From positions 47,784 to 111,783 of the forward strand of contig NZ_SMLZ01000104.1 in the NCBI RefSeq assembly GCF_009711415.1: DNA of 64,000 nt, given 5' to 3'. Each line of letters starts with the position of its first letter. The stretch's first letter is position 1. The position numbers were made by a program, and so were the translations under genes. Shown here in pieces: positions 36,618 through 44,359 of the stretch. A model generated the notes under the pieces. The model searched no databases. It was not told where the DNA came from and saw only the letters and a list, made by a program, of their open reading frames with translations. Source of the stretch: Roseibium denhamense (GTDB taxonomy: Bacteria; Pseudomonadota; Alphaproteobacteria; Rhizobiales; Stappiaceae).

Positions 36618-37502
36618 GTGGCTCACACAGTTACCCGTTTTCTCGATACGACCTACCAACTCGCCGAATGCCCGACCTGGGACGACAGACATAACCGGCT
36701 CCTTTGGGCCGATATCCAGGGCCGGACAATCCAGTCCATGGACTGGGCATCAAAAGACATAACAAGCTGGCAGTTCGACAACGAAGTTGGTTCCTTCGGG
36801 CTGACTGATGACGACCGCCTCATTGTCAGTGTCTGGGACAAGATCCTGCTGTTTGATCCGGCCACCGGGGACAGCGAAGTGCTGGCGGAAATCGAGACAG
36901 ACAAACCGACAACCCGGTTGAATGACGGCAAGGTCGGGCCGGACGGCGCGTTCTGGGTGGGAACGATGGATACAAAGTCGCCCCGCGATCCAATTGCCGG
37001 TCTTTACCGGGTGAACGGAAGCAGCGACGTTGAAGAGATCCGCGACGAATTGCAATGCTCCAACGGTCTCGCCTGGACGCCCGACGGCACCTACATGTAT
37101 CACTCCGACACGTCGCCCGGCTGGATCGAATGCTATTCCTTCGATCCAGCAACGGGAACGCTCGGGTCCAAGATGCTCTACGCCCAGCAGACCAACAATA
37201 CCGGGCGCCCGGACGGGGCAACCGTCGATGTGGAAGGGAACTACTGGAGTGCGGGTGTCTCAGCCGGGGTCTTGAACTGCTTTTCAGCCAATGGTGAATT
37301 GCTCCACGCAATCAAGATGCCAGTTCAGAAGCCGACTATGCCGTGTTTCTGCGGCCCGGAGCTGGATCAACTGGTTGTCACCAGCATCCGGCAAGAAAGC
37401 GACCCAACATCGACCGATGCGGATTGCATGTCTGGAGGTCTGTTCCTGGTTGAAGGCCACGGGCAAAAAGGCCTTGAAACATATCGTTTCAAGACCGGCT
37501 AA
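36618..37502 (+). CDS. SMP-30/gluconolactonase family sugar lactonase
   Basis: The 294-residue six-bladed propeller protein begins with GTG after AAGGAA. Metal-binding and family motifs are AECPTWDDRHNRLLWADI (Glu, about residue 17), TRLNDGKVGPDGAFWVGTMD (Asn and Asp, about 100), CSNGLAWTPDGTYMYHSDT (about 150) and RPDGATVDVEGNYWSAG. The family hydrolyses aldonolactones with a divalent metal. No pgl is present near zwf in this window; this enzyme could act on sugar lactones, but a role on 6-phosphogluconolactone is unproven and the family usually handles unphosphorylated lactones. Confidence 0.88.
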   Translation: MAHTVTRFLDTTYQLAECPTWDDRHNRLLWADIQGRTIQSMDWASKDITSWQFDNEVGSFGLTDDDRLIVSVWDKILLFDPATGDSEVLAEIETDKPTTRLNDGKVGPDGAFWVGTMDTKSPRDPIAGLYRVNGSSDVEEIRDELQCSNGLAWTPDGTYMYHSDTSPGWIECYSFDPATGTLGSKMLYAQQTNNTGRPDGATVDVEGNYWSAGVSAGVLNCFSANGELLHAIKMPVQKPTMPCFCGPELDQLVVTSIRQESDPTSTDADCMSGGLFLVEGHGQKGLETYRFKTG

Positions 37503-37553
37503 GACGTCTTTGTTGCATCGGGCGAGGTAAAGTTGACCGCTGCCCCGACGCGG

Positions 37554-37898
37554 CTAAAAATTGCTGGTGATCCGGGCCGTCTGATTGCAGTCACGGGCGC
37601 TTATGGGGCGCAGGACGGTTTTGGCAGGCTGCACCATAACATTCTGCAGCACGGTCTCATAGACGGCCGGGCGGTGCACCTTACACAAGACTTCACGCCC
37701 GCCTATTGTCCGGTATTCCCAGTGCGTATGGGCCCTGTGCGTCATGACGGTCCGTTTGATGGTTTTGTAAACGGCAGGCTGATGGGCTTTCTCATAGCAA
37801 GCTTGCGTCATACCGGCCGCCAAAGCCGGGCTCGAGCCAATGAACGCAAACGCAAATGCGATTATCTTGACGCTGTTCATGTACCGCATACCGATCAC
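37554..37898 (-). CDS. Small secreted PAVY-repeat protein
   Basis: The 114-residue protein has a signal peptide (IIAFAFAFIGSSPALAAG) and two copies of a repeat beginning PAVYKTIKRTVM and PAVYETVLQNVMVQPAK. Between them lies HWEYRTIGGREVLCKVHR, almost the same block as in the 198-residue protein at 38082-38678. Three Cys are placed as in that paralogue (ACYEK, LCKV, DCNQ). A shared GCAWTTTCCCTAGRGT element lies upstream of both starts. The function is unknown, and it is probably periplasmic or surface located. Confidence 0.75.
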   Translation of the reverse strand: MIGMRYMNSVKIIAFAFAFIGSSPALAAGMTQACYEKAHQPAVYKTIKRTVMTHRAHTHWEYRTIGGREVLCKVHRPAVYETVLQNVMVQPAKTVLRPISARDCNQTARITSNF

Positions 37899-38081
37899 CT
37901 TGCCTCGTGACTAAACACCATCAGATGACCCTAGGGAAAATGCAGCCGACAGAAAAGAAATTCCCGAATTCCTACTTAAGGAACTCCTTATTCAACTGAT
38001 TTGACTCGCAAAATGCAATTTTGTGGCTGCTAGCAGCACTAGCTTCCAGACCAGCGTGTCAGTTTCAAAGCGCCTGATGCG

Positions 38082-38678
38082 TTAGTGCCGGCAGCCGCGC
38101 ACCTTGACCGGTTGCCACACGGTGCGGGCCGGTTGAACAAGAACCTGGCGCGTCACCGTTTTGTAGACCGCTGGCTGCTGAACCACGTAGTTTTGCGCCG
38201 GCTGGATCAGCACTTTTTCCTTCACATGGCCATAAACGGCGGGATGCCGGACGGCCACTTTTGAGGCCCGCTGCACCATAACCTTCTCGGCCACTGTGCG
38301 GTAAACAGCCGGATGTTGGACCTTACACAAGGTTTTGCGGCCCTTGACTATCCGGTACTCCCAGCCGATGCTGGCTGGCTGCACCTGAACCTGGCGGTGA
38401 CGGGTCTGGTAGACAGCCGGAGACGTTCGATACGTCACGCGTTCCGGCTGAACCAGCACGCGGCGCTTCTGGTAGCCGTAGACAGCAGGTTTTTGGACCG
38501 TATGGCTGCTTGCCGCCTTTACCAGAACGCGTTCCTGAACGGTTTTGTAAACGGCTGGAACCACGGCCTGCTGGTAGCAGGACAATGCCTTTCCACCGGC
38601 CTCGGCCGCAGATGCTGCAAACAAAACGGATATTGTGAGCGCTGTTACAGCGCTGAAAAGCTTGTGACGCATGAACAT
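38082..38678 (-). CDS. Secreted protein with six PAVY-type repeats
   Basis: The 198-residue protein has a signal peptide ending SAAEAGGKA and then six repeats of about 22-28 residues with the pattern PAVYxTVxxxVLVQPA (about residues 35, 60, 80, 115, 140 and 165). In the middle is WEYRIVKGRKTLCKVQ. Cys occur in LSCYQQ, LCKV and RGCRH. Alternating Val/Tyr residues suggest stacked beta-strands. I know no functional assignment. It is a paralogue of the 114-residue protein 184 nt downstream, and the pair may have arisen by repeat expansion. Confidence 0.78.
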   Translation of the reverse strand: MFMRHKLFSAVTALTISVLFAASAAEAGGKALSCYQQAVVPAVYKTVQERVLVKAASSHTVQKPAVYGYQKRRVLVQPERVTYRTSPAVYQTRHRQVQVQPASIGWEYRIVKGRKTLCKVQHPAVYRTVAEKVMVQRASKVAVRHPAVYGHVKEKVLIQPAQNYVVQQPAVYKTVTRQVLVQPARTVWQPVKVRGCRH

Positions 38679-38762
38679 TCCCCCAAGTCCGGCCGCAAAA
38701 GGCCTGCGATGGTAACTCTAGGGAAATTGCCCGTTCGGCAAAAGCGAATTCGTTAACCTTTG

Positions 38763-39596
38763 TTAAGAAACGGCCTTTACAGGCATGCCGTCATCCGTCC
38801 GCTCACGCGGTCCCTGATCATAGTCAAGGTCTTCATTGATGATGTGCCGGGCTTCTTCGGGGATCCACTCCCCCCAACGCGGCTCAAGCTTGTGATCGAC
38901 CGAGACCCTGTCGTCAAACACGAAGCATTCACCTTTCCAAAGGCTCTGATCTTCCGGCACCTTTTCAAGGTAATTCAGGATACCGCCTTCCAGGTGATAG
39001 ACCTCGTCAAATCCGTTTTTCAGCATCCAGGCCGTTGCCTTCTCGCAGCGGATACCGCCCGTGCAGAACATGGCGACCTTCGGTTTCTTTTGAAGGTCTT
39101 GCTGGTCATGCACCCAATCCGGAAACTCCCTGAAGGACTGGGTTTCCGGATTGCGCGCGTTTTCGAACGTGCCGAACGCAAACTCGTAGTCGTTCCGAGT
39201 ATCGATCACCACGACATCCGGATTGGAAATCAGCTGGTTCCAATCCTCCGGCTTGACGTATTCGCCGACAATCTCATTCGGATCGATCCCGTCGACTGCA
39301 AGCCGCACGATCTCCTGCTTCAGTCTTACCTTCATGCGTTTGAAGACATGCCGGTGGGTCCAGGATTCCTTGTGCTGCAAGCCTGACAGCCTGGGGTCGG
39401 ACTTCAGATGCGCCAAAACGGCGCGAACGCCTGCCTCCGGCCCGCAAATCGTTCCGTTGATCCCCTCTTGCGCGAGAAGAAGACTGCCGCGCACATCCTT
39501 GTCTTCGCAAAACGCCTTCAAGGGGTCACGCATTGCCTCGAAATCATCGAGCGGTGTAAACAGATAGAGGGCAGCGACGAGAAAGTCGTTCTTCAT
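38763..39596 (-). CDS. trhO: tRNA uridine(34) hydroxylase, rhodanese family
   Basis: The 277-residue protein matches the YceA/TrhO family, which makes 5-hydroxyuridine at tRNA position 34 in an oxygen-dependent way. The N-terminal domain has [39 protein letters not shown], and the rhodanese domain has [23 protein letters not shown] and the active-site loop [21 protein letters not shown] (Cys near residue 181). It ends with a domain containing [12 protein letters not shown]. It lacks the longer C-terminal Cys-rich tail of the E. coli enzyme. A single gene. Confidence 0.93.
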   Translation of the reverse strand: MKNDFLVAALYLFTPLDDFEAMRDPLKAFCEDKDVRGSLLLAQEGINGTICGPEAGVRAVLAHLKSDPRLSGLQHKESWTHRHVFKRMKVRLKQEIVRLAVDGIDPNEIVGEYVKPEDWNQLISNPDVVVIDTRNDYEFAFGTFENARNPETQSFREFPDWVHDQQDLQKKPKVAMFCTGGIRCEKATAWMLKNGFDEVYHLEGGILNYLEKVPEDQSLWKGECFVFDDRVSVDHKLEPRWGEWIPEEARHIINEDLDYDQGPRERTDDGMPVKAVS

Positions 39597-39753
39597 GGGA
39601 CGTGTTCTTTTTCTTAGAAGGCGCCGGACAGCTCTCGTCCAGCCATTTAGCGCCCTCTATACAGCCAACCGCCCCTGTCTGAAAAGTCCGCAGTTTCTCG
39701 GACCTTCCAACCTAGAAAACGCATTCCGCCCCAGAGAAATCAAGCAGGCCGCA

Positions 39754-40131
39754 CTAACGTCCCGGTGCGCCCATTTCTTTGACGGCTTTGAGAAGGTCAA
39801 TGATGCTCTGGTCTGGATCCATCCTTGCATCCGCCGCTTGAGCCCCTTGCGAGGCCAGCGCATGCAGCTGTTTCAAACCGGCCTTCAGCGAGGCTTGGGC
39901 AAGCTGGGTCTGTTGCTGCTGCGTTGCCACCGCATTCTCATATAAGACGCTGAGCGAATGCGCATTGGATAGGTAAAGGCTGGTTGCCGCCAGGGCCGGT
40001 GACATTCCCAAGACAAGATCGTTCAAGTTGGCCGCAGCGGCCGCCTTGTCCAGGCCTTCAAGATCCTGCTCCAACTGGTCAAGGGCCTCAGAAGCCGTGT
40101 CGGGTGTGTTTTTCGGAGATGGTGCTGGCAT
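39754..40131 (-). CDS. RebB-family R-body protein (divergent, third copy)
   Basis: The 125-residue protein keeps the later part of the RebB core (MSPALAATSLYLSNAHSLSVLYENAVATQQQQTQLAQASLKAG), clearly like the 109-residue RebB protein encoded just upstream, but lacks the ITDAVTQ-NVKV start and has an acidic N-terminal extension with a heptad-like LDQLEQDLEGLDKAAAAANL. RebB-type proteins assemble into R-bodies, coiled protein ribbons that extend on a pH change. It is separated from the upstream reb gene by 232 nt containing a hairpin, so expression may be lower or uncoupled. AGGAGGG precedes the start. Confidence 0.8.
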   Translation of the reverse strand: MPAPSPKNTPDTASEALDQLEQDLEGLDKAAAAANLNDLVLGMSPALAATSLYLSNAHSLSVLYENAVATQQQQTQLAQASLKAGLKQLHALASQGAQAADARMDPDQSIIDLLKAVKEMGAPGR

Positions 40132-40305
40132 GGTCCCTCCTGCATCGCGCCGGACGGGCCGGCACGCTTAGGTGTTTCGGCAGTTTTGGGCATCACGCAG
40201 ATGGCACCTTTGCGGGCATCCACTTACAGGACTAAGACGCGCATGGCCCGCAGGAACAGTACCAATCAATGGTTGTTTTTTCTATATTGATAAAACCAGC
40301 AAGAG

Positions 40306-40337
40306 TGGCTCCGTTCCAGGATATTGGAACAGAGCCA
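40306..40337 (-). promoter_or_regulatory. Hairpin between two reb genes
   Basis: TGGCTCCGTTCC (40306-40317) and GGAACAGAGCCA (40326-40337) pair over 12 positions with an 8-nt loop. The one mismatch on the plus strand (C-A) becomes a U-G wobble in the minus-strand RNA, which favours function in the reb transcript. A T-rich stretch follows only after about 10 nt, so partial termination or mRNA protection is possible. Confidence 0.6.
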
Positions 40338-40363
40338 GTTGGGATCGGGGGATCCGGGTTTTG

Positions 40364-40693
40364 TTACCGGCCGCCGCTGAACGCCTGCAGCACGGTCATC
40401 AAGCCGGTCAGATTGTCGGCAACGCCGGTTTGCCCCACCTTTTCGGTGGCCCCTGCTCCGGCCATTGTGTCCATGCTGTAAATCTGCATGACGCCCTGGT
40501 TCACAGCCGCCTGGGCCAGGATGTTCTGCTGCTGTTGTGCGGCCACCGCATTCTCAAACAGAATACCGGTTGAATGGGCCATCGACTGATACAGGGTACT
40601 GATGGCCATGGCCGGTGATTCGCCGACCACCTTGACGTTCGATTGGGTCACGGCGTCCGTGACCATTGGGTTCACCGTTACGGGATCTGCCAT
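40364..40693 (-). CDS. RebB-family R-body protein (second copy)
   Basis: The 109-residue protein is a canonical RebB-type protein: VNPMVTDAVTQSNVKVVGES, PAMAISTLYQSMAHSTGILFENAVAAQQQQNILAQAA and a MQIYSMDTMAGAGATEKV tail. The start at 40693 follows AAGGAG; the longer frame start at 40765 lies within the promoter motif. It has its own TCACAA-N14-CGTC promoter candidate 56 nt upstream. RebB proteins are the structural core of refractile bodies known from Caedibacter and many proteobacteria; in free-living bacteria the purpose is unsettled. Confidence 0.93.
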   Translation of the reverse strand: MADPVTVNPMVTDAVTQSNVKVVGESPAMAISTLYQSMAHSTGILFENAVAAQQQQNILAQAAVNQGVMQIYSMDTMAGAGATEKVGQTGVADNLTGLMTVLQAFSGGR

Positions 40694-41035
40694 TCTTGCT
40701 ACTCCTTGAGCTGAGCCGGAGCCATTATCCGGTTTTGGCACTTGGTATGACGTTGGGAGAGCCAAGTTGTGAACGGCTAAGCCTCTATTTTATTTGTTTT
40801 TTTCGGGCATTTGGCAGCTTATGGTGAAGCGCCAGGCGCACAGCAACGCCCGGCAGCGGCCAAACCGCCCGCTGCCCCCGCAGCACCCGAAAGCTTCTTC
40901 CTGGGAGAGAACGCTGCACAGAGGTCGAGAACTCATGCATCTGGCTTGGAAAAAGGCGCGCACCAGGTTCTTGTATGAACCGTGTGCTTCCTATGAGGGC
41001 AAACGGTGCCGCAAAACACGGTCTGTGCTAAATGC
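40694..41035. other. Intergenic region inside the reb locus
   Basis: This gap carries the promoter motif at 40749-40772 and no convincing gene on either strand. The plus-strand frame at 40794-41093 has no codon bias or ribosome site and is treated as noise. Confidence 0.55.
40749..40772 (-). promoter_or_regulatory. ECF-type promoter candidate P3 (reb, 109-residue gene)
   Basis: On the minus strand TTCACAA, 14 nt, then CGTC, with CGTC 56 nt upstream of the reb start. The same TCACAA-N14-CGTC occurs at 43751-43774 and 44421-44444. This is the sort of -35/-10 pair recognised by ECF sigma factors, and one is encoded in the locus. Confidence 0.75.
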
Positions 41036-41755
41036 TCACGTCTTGGGGGACGTGTTCGGCGGCGCTGCGGATGCGGTTTGCGGACCTTTCTGAGCGGTGG
41101 CCGTTGCACCATTATATCCGGATAGCTGGCGCGCAATTTCACGCGAAATCATCGCGTTGATTGTCCCCATCAGCGTGTTGAGCTGATAAGCCACCTTGGG
41201 ATCGGACAGGGCAGCGATATCGGTGGCCAGGCTCTTCGCGGGCTTTTGATTTTCAACGGCCTGTCCGCCAGCCTTCAAAAGCTCTGTCAGGGATGTCTTG
41301 TTCTGCAGGATCTGATCGAGCGCCGCCTGCTGGGCCAGCATGGCCTTGGACAGTTGTTCGGCCTTGTCGCGCGCATTCTTAAGAACCCGCTCAACAGCTT
41401 GCATCCCCTCGTTAAGCGCAGCGTCGCCATCTTCCTTCTTCTTCAACACCTCAGCCGCGATCCCTACAACGGCCGGCAAGGACCGGTACAGGTTTTGATA
41501 GTCTCCCTGCAGCCGCGAGGTCTCAAGGTAACTCTCCAAAAGATGCTTGAAGACGGCAGCCGTGTCTGGGGCTACCCGCCCTGACCGCTGGTCCGCACGA
41601 CCACGTGCCGTCTCATCTTTTGTGGCGGTGCCTGCGGCTTTTGCCCCGCTGCTTTCCTGAGTGGCCTTTGACGACAAGGAAACCTCCTCCGGGTCTTCGC
41701 CGCCTTGCGCTTCAGTCCCGGCTTTTTGACCGGCGGGCTTTGGATTTCGGGCCAC
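41036..41755 (-). CDS. R-body locus protein of unknown function, coiled-coil
   Basis: The 239-residue protein starts with GTG at 41755, chosen because AAGGAGG stands 6 nt upstream; the in-frame open stretch above this has no protein-like character. A low-complexity charged N-terminus (about 1-75) is followed by a long helical part: TAAVFKHLLESYLETSRLQGDYQNLYRSL, VERVLKNARDKAEQLSKAMLAQQAALDQIL, and DPKVAYQLNTLMGTINAMISREIARQLSG near the C-terminus. No known domain is recognised. It overlaps the preceding gene by 44 nt and shares its orientation with the reb genes, so a part in R-body assembly or release is a reasonable guess. Confidence 0.75.
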   Translation of the reverse strand: MARNPKPAGQKAGTEAQGGEDPEEVSLSSKATQESSGAKAAGTATKDETARGRADQRSGRVAPDTAAVFKHLLESYLETSRLQGDYQNLYRSLPAVVGIAAEVLKKKEDGDAALNEGMQAVERVLKNARDKAEQLSKAMLAQQAALDQILQNKTSLTELLKAGGQAVENQKPAKSLATDIAALSDPKVAYQLNTLMGTINAMISREIARQLSGYNGATATAQKGPQTASAAPPNTSPKT

Positions 41756-42428
41756 TTCTAGCCTCCTTTTGGACACTGTCCGTCTTTTGATGTGTTTCAA
41801 TACGCCGTTTGTCAGTTTTCCCGGTCTGCAGATCGACGACCTCATCGTCCTCGACCACGTCCGTTTCCGTGACAACTTCATCGATGATGTCTGAAGCCTC
41901 CGCCGGAAAGCGGGAGGAACCGCCGGTCCCGGTCCTGCCCCGCCCGCCGTCTTGCGGAGGGCACAATCCGTCAGAACTTGCAGGGGCCGCCCCTTCCCCG
42001 AAAACGGTGCGGTTCCAATCCCGTCCCGTCCCGCGTCCGCAGGACCTGTCAGACCGCTCCGGCCGGCCCGGCCGGCCACTCGTTATGTCTGAACAGTTCC
42101 GGCAATGCCCAGATCCATTGCCGGGCACACAGTGACAGGTCACATGGACCTGAACTGGCATGGGCGCGGGACCTGCAGCCGAAGGCGTCAAGGACGTGTC
42201 CTCGGAGACGGTATTCGTTGTCACTGTGCCACTGACGAGCGTTTGCGATGCGCTGGTTAAAGCCGCTCTTGCGCGCAACAGATGGGACGACACGCTCATA
42301 TATTGCGCGTGCGCGTGCAAATATTGAGGTGTTTCCCGGTGGCGGTCGGCCGCATCGGACCACGTCAACAAACACTGCATCAAGAGCTCATCAAGCTCCC
42401 GGCAGGCATACTCCAGACGTTCCCTCAT
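41712..42428 (-). CDS. R-body locus protein of unknown function
   Basis: The 238-residue protein begins with a helical segment (RLEYACRELDELLMQCLLTWSDAADRHRE, then HAHAQYMSVSSHLLRARAAL). The centre is Gly/Pro/Arg-rich with several Cys (CHCVPGNGSGHCRNC resembles two Cys pairs that could bind metal). An acidic stretch DIIDEVVTETDVVEDDEVVDLQTG follows, and a basic tail ends RSGPKSKARRSKSRD. GGGAGGAAAT precedes the start, which overlaps the stop of the 92-residue gene (ATGA). I do not recognise the family. Low complexity makes the middle less certain than the ends. Confidence 0.7.
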   Translation of the reverse strand: MRERLEYACRELDELLMQCLLTWSDAADRHRETPQYLHAHAQYMSVSSHLLRARAALTSASQTLVSGTVTTNTVSEDTSLTPSAAGPAPMPVQVHVTCHCVPGNGSGHCRNCSDITSGRPGRPERSDRSCGRGTGRDWNRTVFGEGAAPASSDGLCPPQDGGRGRTGTGGSSRFPAEASDIIDEVVTETDVVEDDEVVDLQTGKTDKRRIETHQKTDSVQKEARSGPKSKARRSKSRD

Positions 42429-42703
42429 GATTTCCTCCCGATCATCCGGTCCAGGAGATCGACGATCTCGTCCTGCTTGTCCTTCGGCAGCTCTTCAAAG
42501 GCATCCAGAAGCGGCTTGGGAAATGTGCGCCCTTTGGGGGGCTGATCTGCGCCACGCTCCTCCTGACCATCATCCGGATTGTCATTGTCCTGTCCATTGC
42601 CGGAACCTTTCTGTCCGGCGAGGCTTGGACAGTACGCTATGAATGGCTTGCTAATCGTCCGGGCGGGAAAAATGATTGGATCTTGGGTCATCGCAATGCT
42701 CAA
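42425..42703 (-). CDS. Small R-body locus protein of unknown function
   Basis: The 92-residue protein has an acidic, Gly/Asn/Asp-rich centre (GNGQDNDNPDDGQEERG) and a C-terminal helix LLDAFEELPKDKQDEIVDLLDRMIGRK. Its start overlaps the stop of the 228-residue reb-like gene by four bases (ATGA) and its stop overlaps the next start in the same way, so it is translationally coupled on both sides. Met5 (MTQDPII) is another possible start. No family is recognised. Confidence 0.75.
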   Translation of the reverse strand: MSIAMTQDPIIFPARTISKPFIAYCPSLAGQKGSGNGQDNDNPDDGQEERGADQPPKGRTFPKPLLDAFEELPKDKQDEIVDLLDRMIGRKS

Positions 42704-43386
42704 CTCGGTTTCAAATCGGAAATGACAGTTTTGGCGGATGTGCCGGCCGTTGAGCTGACAGTGCCATAAACCTGGACCGCCTGGGTCACCATGTTCTGAA
42801 TGTCGGTCAGCAGGGGAATTTCCGCCGCCGCCATCGCCGGATCTTCGGCCGCTTTCTTGATGGCAACGGCTTGCGCCGCCACCGCGATCTGCATGATCGC
42901 GTTCATGTAGTTGGCAGCATCTTGTACCGCGAGCCCGGTTGTCTGACCCACCATGATTTCCGGCGGCGTTGCAACCATTGTCGGAGCGTAATCCGCATTC
43001 TCATAATTCGAGAACGCGGCCGCTTGCACCACCTGCTGATTCAGGGCCGATGTTGACGGCGCTGCGCCGCCCCCTCCTGCCGGACTTCCACCCGCCGGAT
43101 TTGGTCCTGATGGTTTACCGTTCTTGCTACCGCCGTCTCCACCGCCGGGACCAGGCTTACCGTCCGGCTTGTTATGCCCATCGGCCGGGGCACCCGAGTG
43201 CTGATCTCCTGCCATGTTTTTACTGCTCCTGAGTTGGCCACCATCCGCTCCGGACGAAGATCCCGGTGCTGGTGCCAAGTGGCCCGCGCCATTGCGGGAC
43301 AAACCCGGGACTGGTTCCCCGGCATCTGCAATCGGCGGCGTTGTGCCAGCCGAGCCGCCCAACCAATCTTTCAATGCACCGAACAT
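42700..43386 (-). CDS. RebB-like protein with Gly/Pro-rich N-terminal region
   Basis: The 228-residue protein starts with a short amphipathic helix (MFGALKDWLGG), then a Gly/Pro/Ser/Asn-rich low-complexity stretch of about 100 residues. Its last 110 residues include TTGLAVQDAANYMNAIMQIAVAAQAVAIKKA. This aligns in spacing with the GL-x-x-QNAV-x-x-QQA-x-x-QI segment of the 74-residue RebB protein encoded upstream, so it is probably a divergent Reb-domain protein. Larger Reb proteins occur beside RebB in known R-body loci. It overlaps the 92-residue gene by 4 nt. Confidence 0.72.
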   Translation of the reverse strand: MFGALKDWLGGSAGTTPPIADAGEPVPGLSRNGAGHLAPAPGSSSGADGGQLRSSKNMAGDQHSGAPADGHNKPDGKPGPGGGDGGSKNGKPSGPNPAGGSPAGGGGAAPSTSALNQQVVQAAAFSNYENADYAPTMVATPPEIMVGQTTGLAVQDAANYMNAIMQIAVAAQAVAIKKAAEDPAMAAAEIPLLTDIQNMVTQAVQVYGTVSSTAGTSAKTVISDLKPS

Positions 43387-43425
43387 GATCTGAACTCTCC
43401 GGGCCGGACGCCGATCTCACATAGG

Positions 43426-43650
43426 CTACTCGCCAATATCCATAATCAGCTGACACGCCTTGGATACAACCGCCGTTGTGATTTGGTTCATGGCTTGCTG
43501 GCTGTGAACCGCGTTCTGAATAGACAGGCCGGACGCATGGCTGCTGACCTGATACAAGCTCGCAATGGCTTGCGCGGGGGCCTCGGCGACCACCTTCACA
43601 TTGGTCTGCGTCACCGCATCTGTAATTTGCGCGTTAACATTGTCGGCCAT
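43426..43650 (-). CDS. RebB-family R-body protein (first copy)
   Basis: The 74-residue protein is a compact RebB-type protein: NAQITDAVTQTNVKVVAEAP, AQAIASLYQVSSHASGLSIQNAVHSQQAMNQITTAVVSKA. The conserved DAVTQ-NVKV signature is intact. It opens the main reb operon, with the 228-residue gene 39 nt downstream. A TCACAA-N14-CGTC promoter candidate lies 101 nt upstream, inside the end of the sigma factor gene. Confidence 0.92.
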   Translation of the reverse strand: MADNVNAQITDAVTQTNVKVVAEAPAQAIASLYQVSSHASGLSIQNAVHSQQAMNQITTAVVSKACQLIMDIGE

Positions 43651-43750
43651 GGTGTTTTCCTATGTCGTCGTGATCGCGATCCTTAGAACCGGTGCTCTTG
43701 CCCTGCATCGAGTGACAGCGCTTCACAGGACATTCCCGGTCAGGAACAAG

Positions 43751-43774
43751 GACGCCCTACCGGACAGCTTGTGA
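43751..43774 (-). promoter_or_regulatory. ECF-type promoter candidate P2 (main reb operon)
   Basis: Minus strand GTCACAA, 14 nt, CGTC. It overlaps the last codons of the sigma factor gene and lies 101 nt before the 74-residue reb gene. The match to P1 and P3 is exact at ten positions with identical spacing. Confidence 0.75.
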
Positions 43775-44359
43775 CGCAGAACCCGCAGAAAGCGCCGGAC
43801 TGTCATCCGAAAGCGCTTTACGCAAATGTTCCCGCAAATGCTGGACCCGCTTGCGCGCAAGCGGCTCGGATATGTCAAGCCGTCCGGCGATTTCCCGGTA
43901 GCTGCACTCTTCACAAAACCTCAAACGGAACACCATTCTGAACTCCGGCGTCAGGGCATTGACCACCTCTAGAACCCGCCGCAGCGCGTCCTGATGGCGC
44001 AACAGGTTTTCCTGATCCGGCTGGCTGTCCGCCAATCCGGCCTGGTGGTCCTGATAGACATCTGCGCTGAAGTCCCGCACCTGCCGCTCGGACGTCTCCT
44101 TGCGCAGTCGGCTGATATATTCATTTTTCATTGCGAACAGCAGGAAAGCCCTCGGCTCGCGGATGCTGGTCTCGTGGCGTTCCACATGGGTGACTGCCTT
44201 GATCAAGGTCGACGACAGGAGATCCTCCGCGGCCTCGCGGTCGCCGCGGGTCAACCGCAAGGCACGGCGGCGGAGAACCTGGGCATCGTCAATCCAGCTC
44301 ATCCACAGGCTGTGAGCAGGCGTGCCGGTGCCGGTAATGTTCCTATCCCATTCCCTCAT
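43757..44359 (-). CDS. ECF-type RNA polymerase sigma factor of the reb locus
   Basis: The 200-residue protein has region 2 (AQVLRRRALRLTRGDREAAEDLLSSTLIKAVTHVE then REPRAFLLFAMKNEYISRLRKE, about residues 25-90) and region 4 (ALTPEFRMVFRLRFCEECSYREIAGRLDISEPLARKRVQHLREHL, about 140-185), with no other domain. No anti-sigma gene is next to it. Being divergent in no direction from other genes and lying at the head of the reb genes with the same candidate promoter before itself and them, it is probably an autoregulated driver of R-body expression. Confidence 0.9.
   Translation of the reverse strand: MREWDRNITGTGTPAHSLWMSWIDDAQVLRRRALRLTRGDREAAEDLLSSTLIKAVTHVERHETSIREPRAFLLFAMKNEYISRLRKETSERQVRDFSADVYQDHQAGLADSQPDQENLLRHQDALRRVLEVVNALTPEFRMVFRLRFCEECSYREIAGRLDISEPLARKRVQHLREHLRKALSDDSPALSAGSASQAVR

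Noticed and set aside
38082..38678. Regularly spaced repeats as a CRISPR array
   Set aside because: The repeats are degenerate at DNA level, keep one reading frame and encode the PAVY protein; no cas genes are near.
40794..41093. 99-residue plus-strand frame in the reb locus
   Set aside because: It overlaps the 3' end of the real minus-strand gene, has no ribosome site and no recognisable sequence.
41756..42079. N-terminal extension of the 239-residue reb-locus protein
   Set aside because: The sequence is Arg/Ser/Gly-rich noise antisense in character to the 238-residue gene, while GTG at 41755 has AAGGAGG just upstream.
43690..43745. GGAAT-N-GTCA as ECF promoter before the first reb gene
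   Set aside because: The sequence is not found upstream of the other reb units, whereas TCACAA-N14-CGTC is found at all three.
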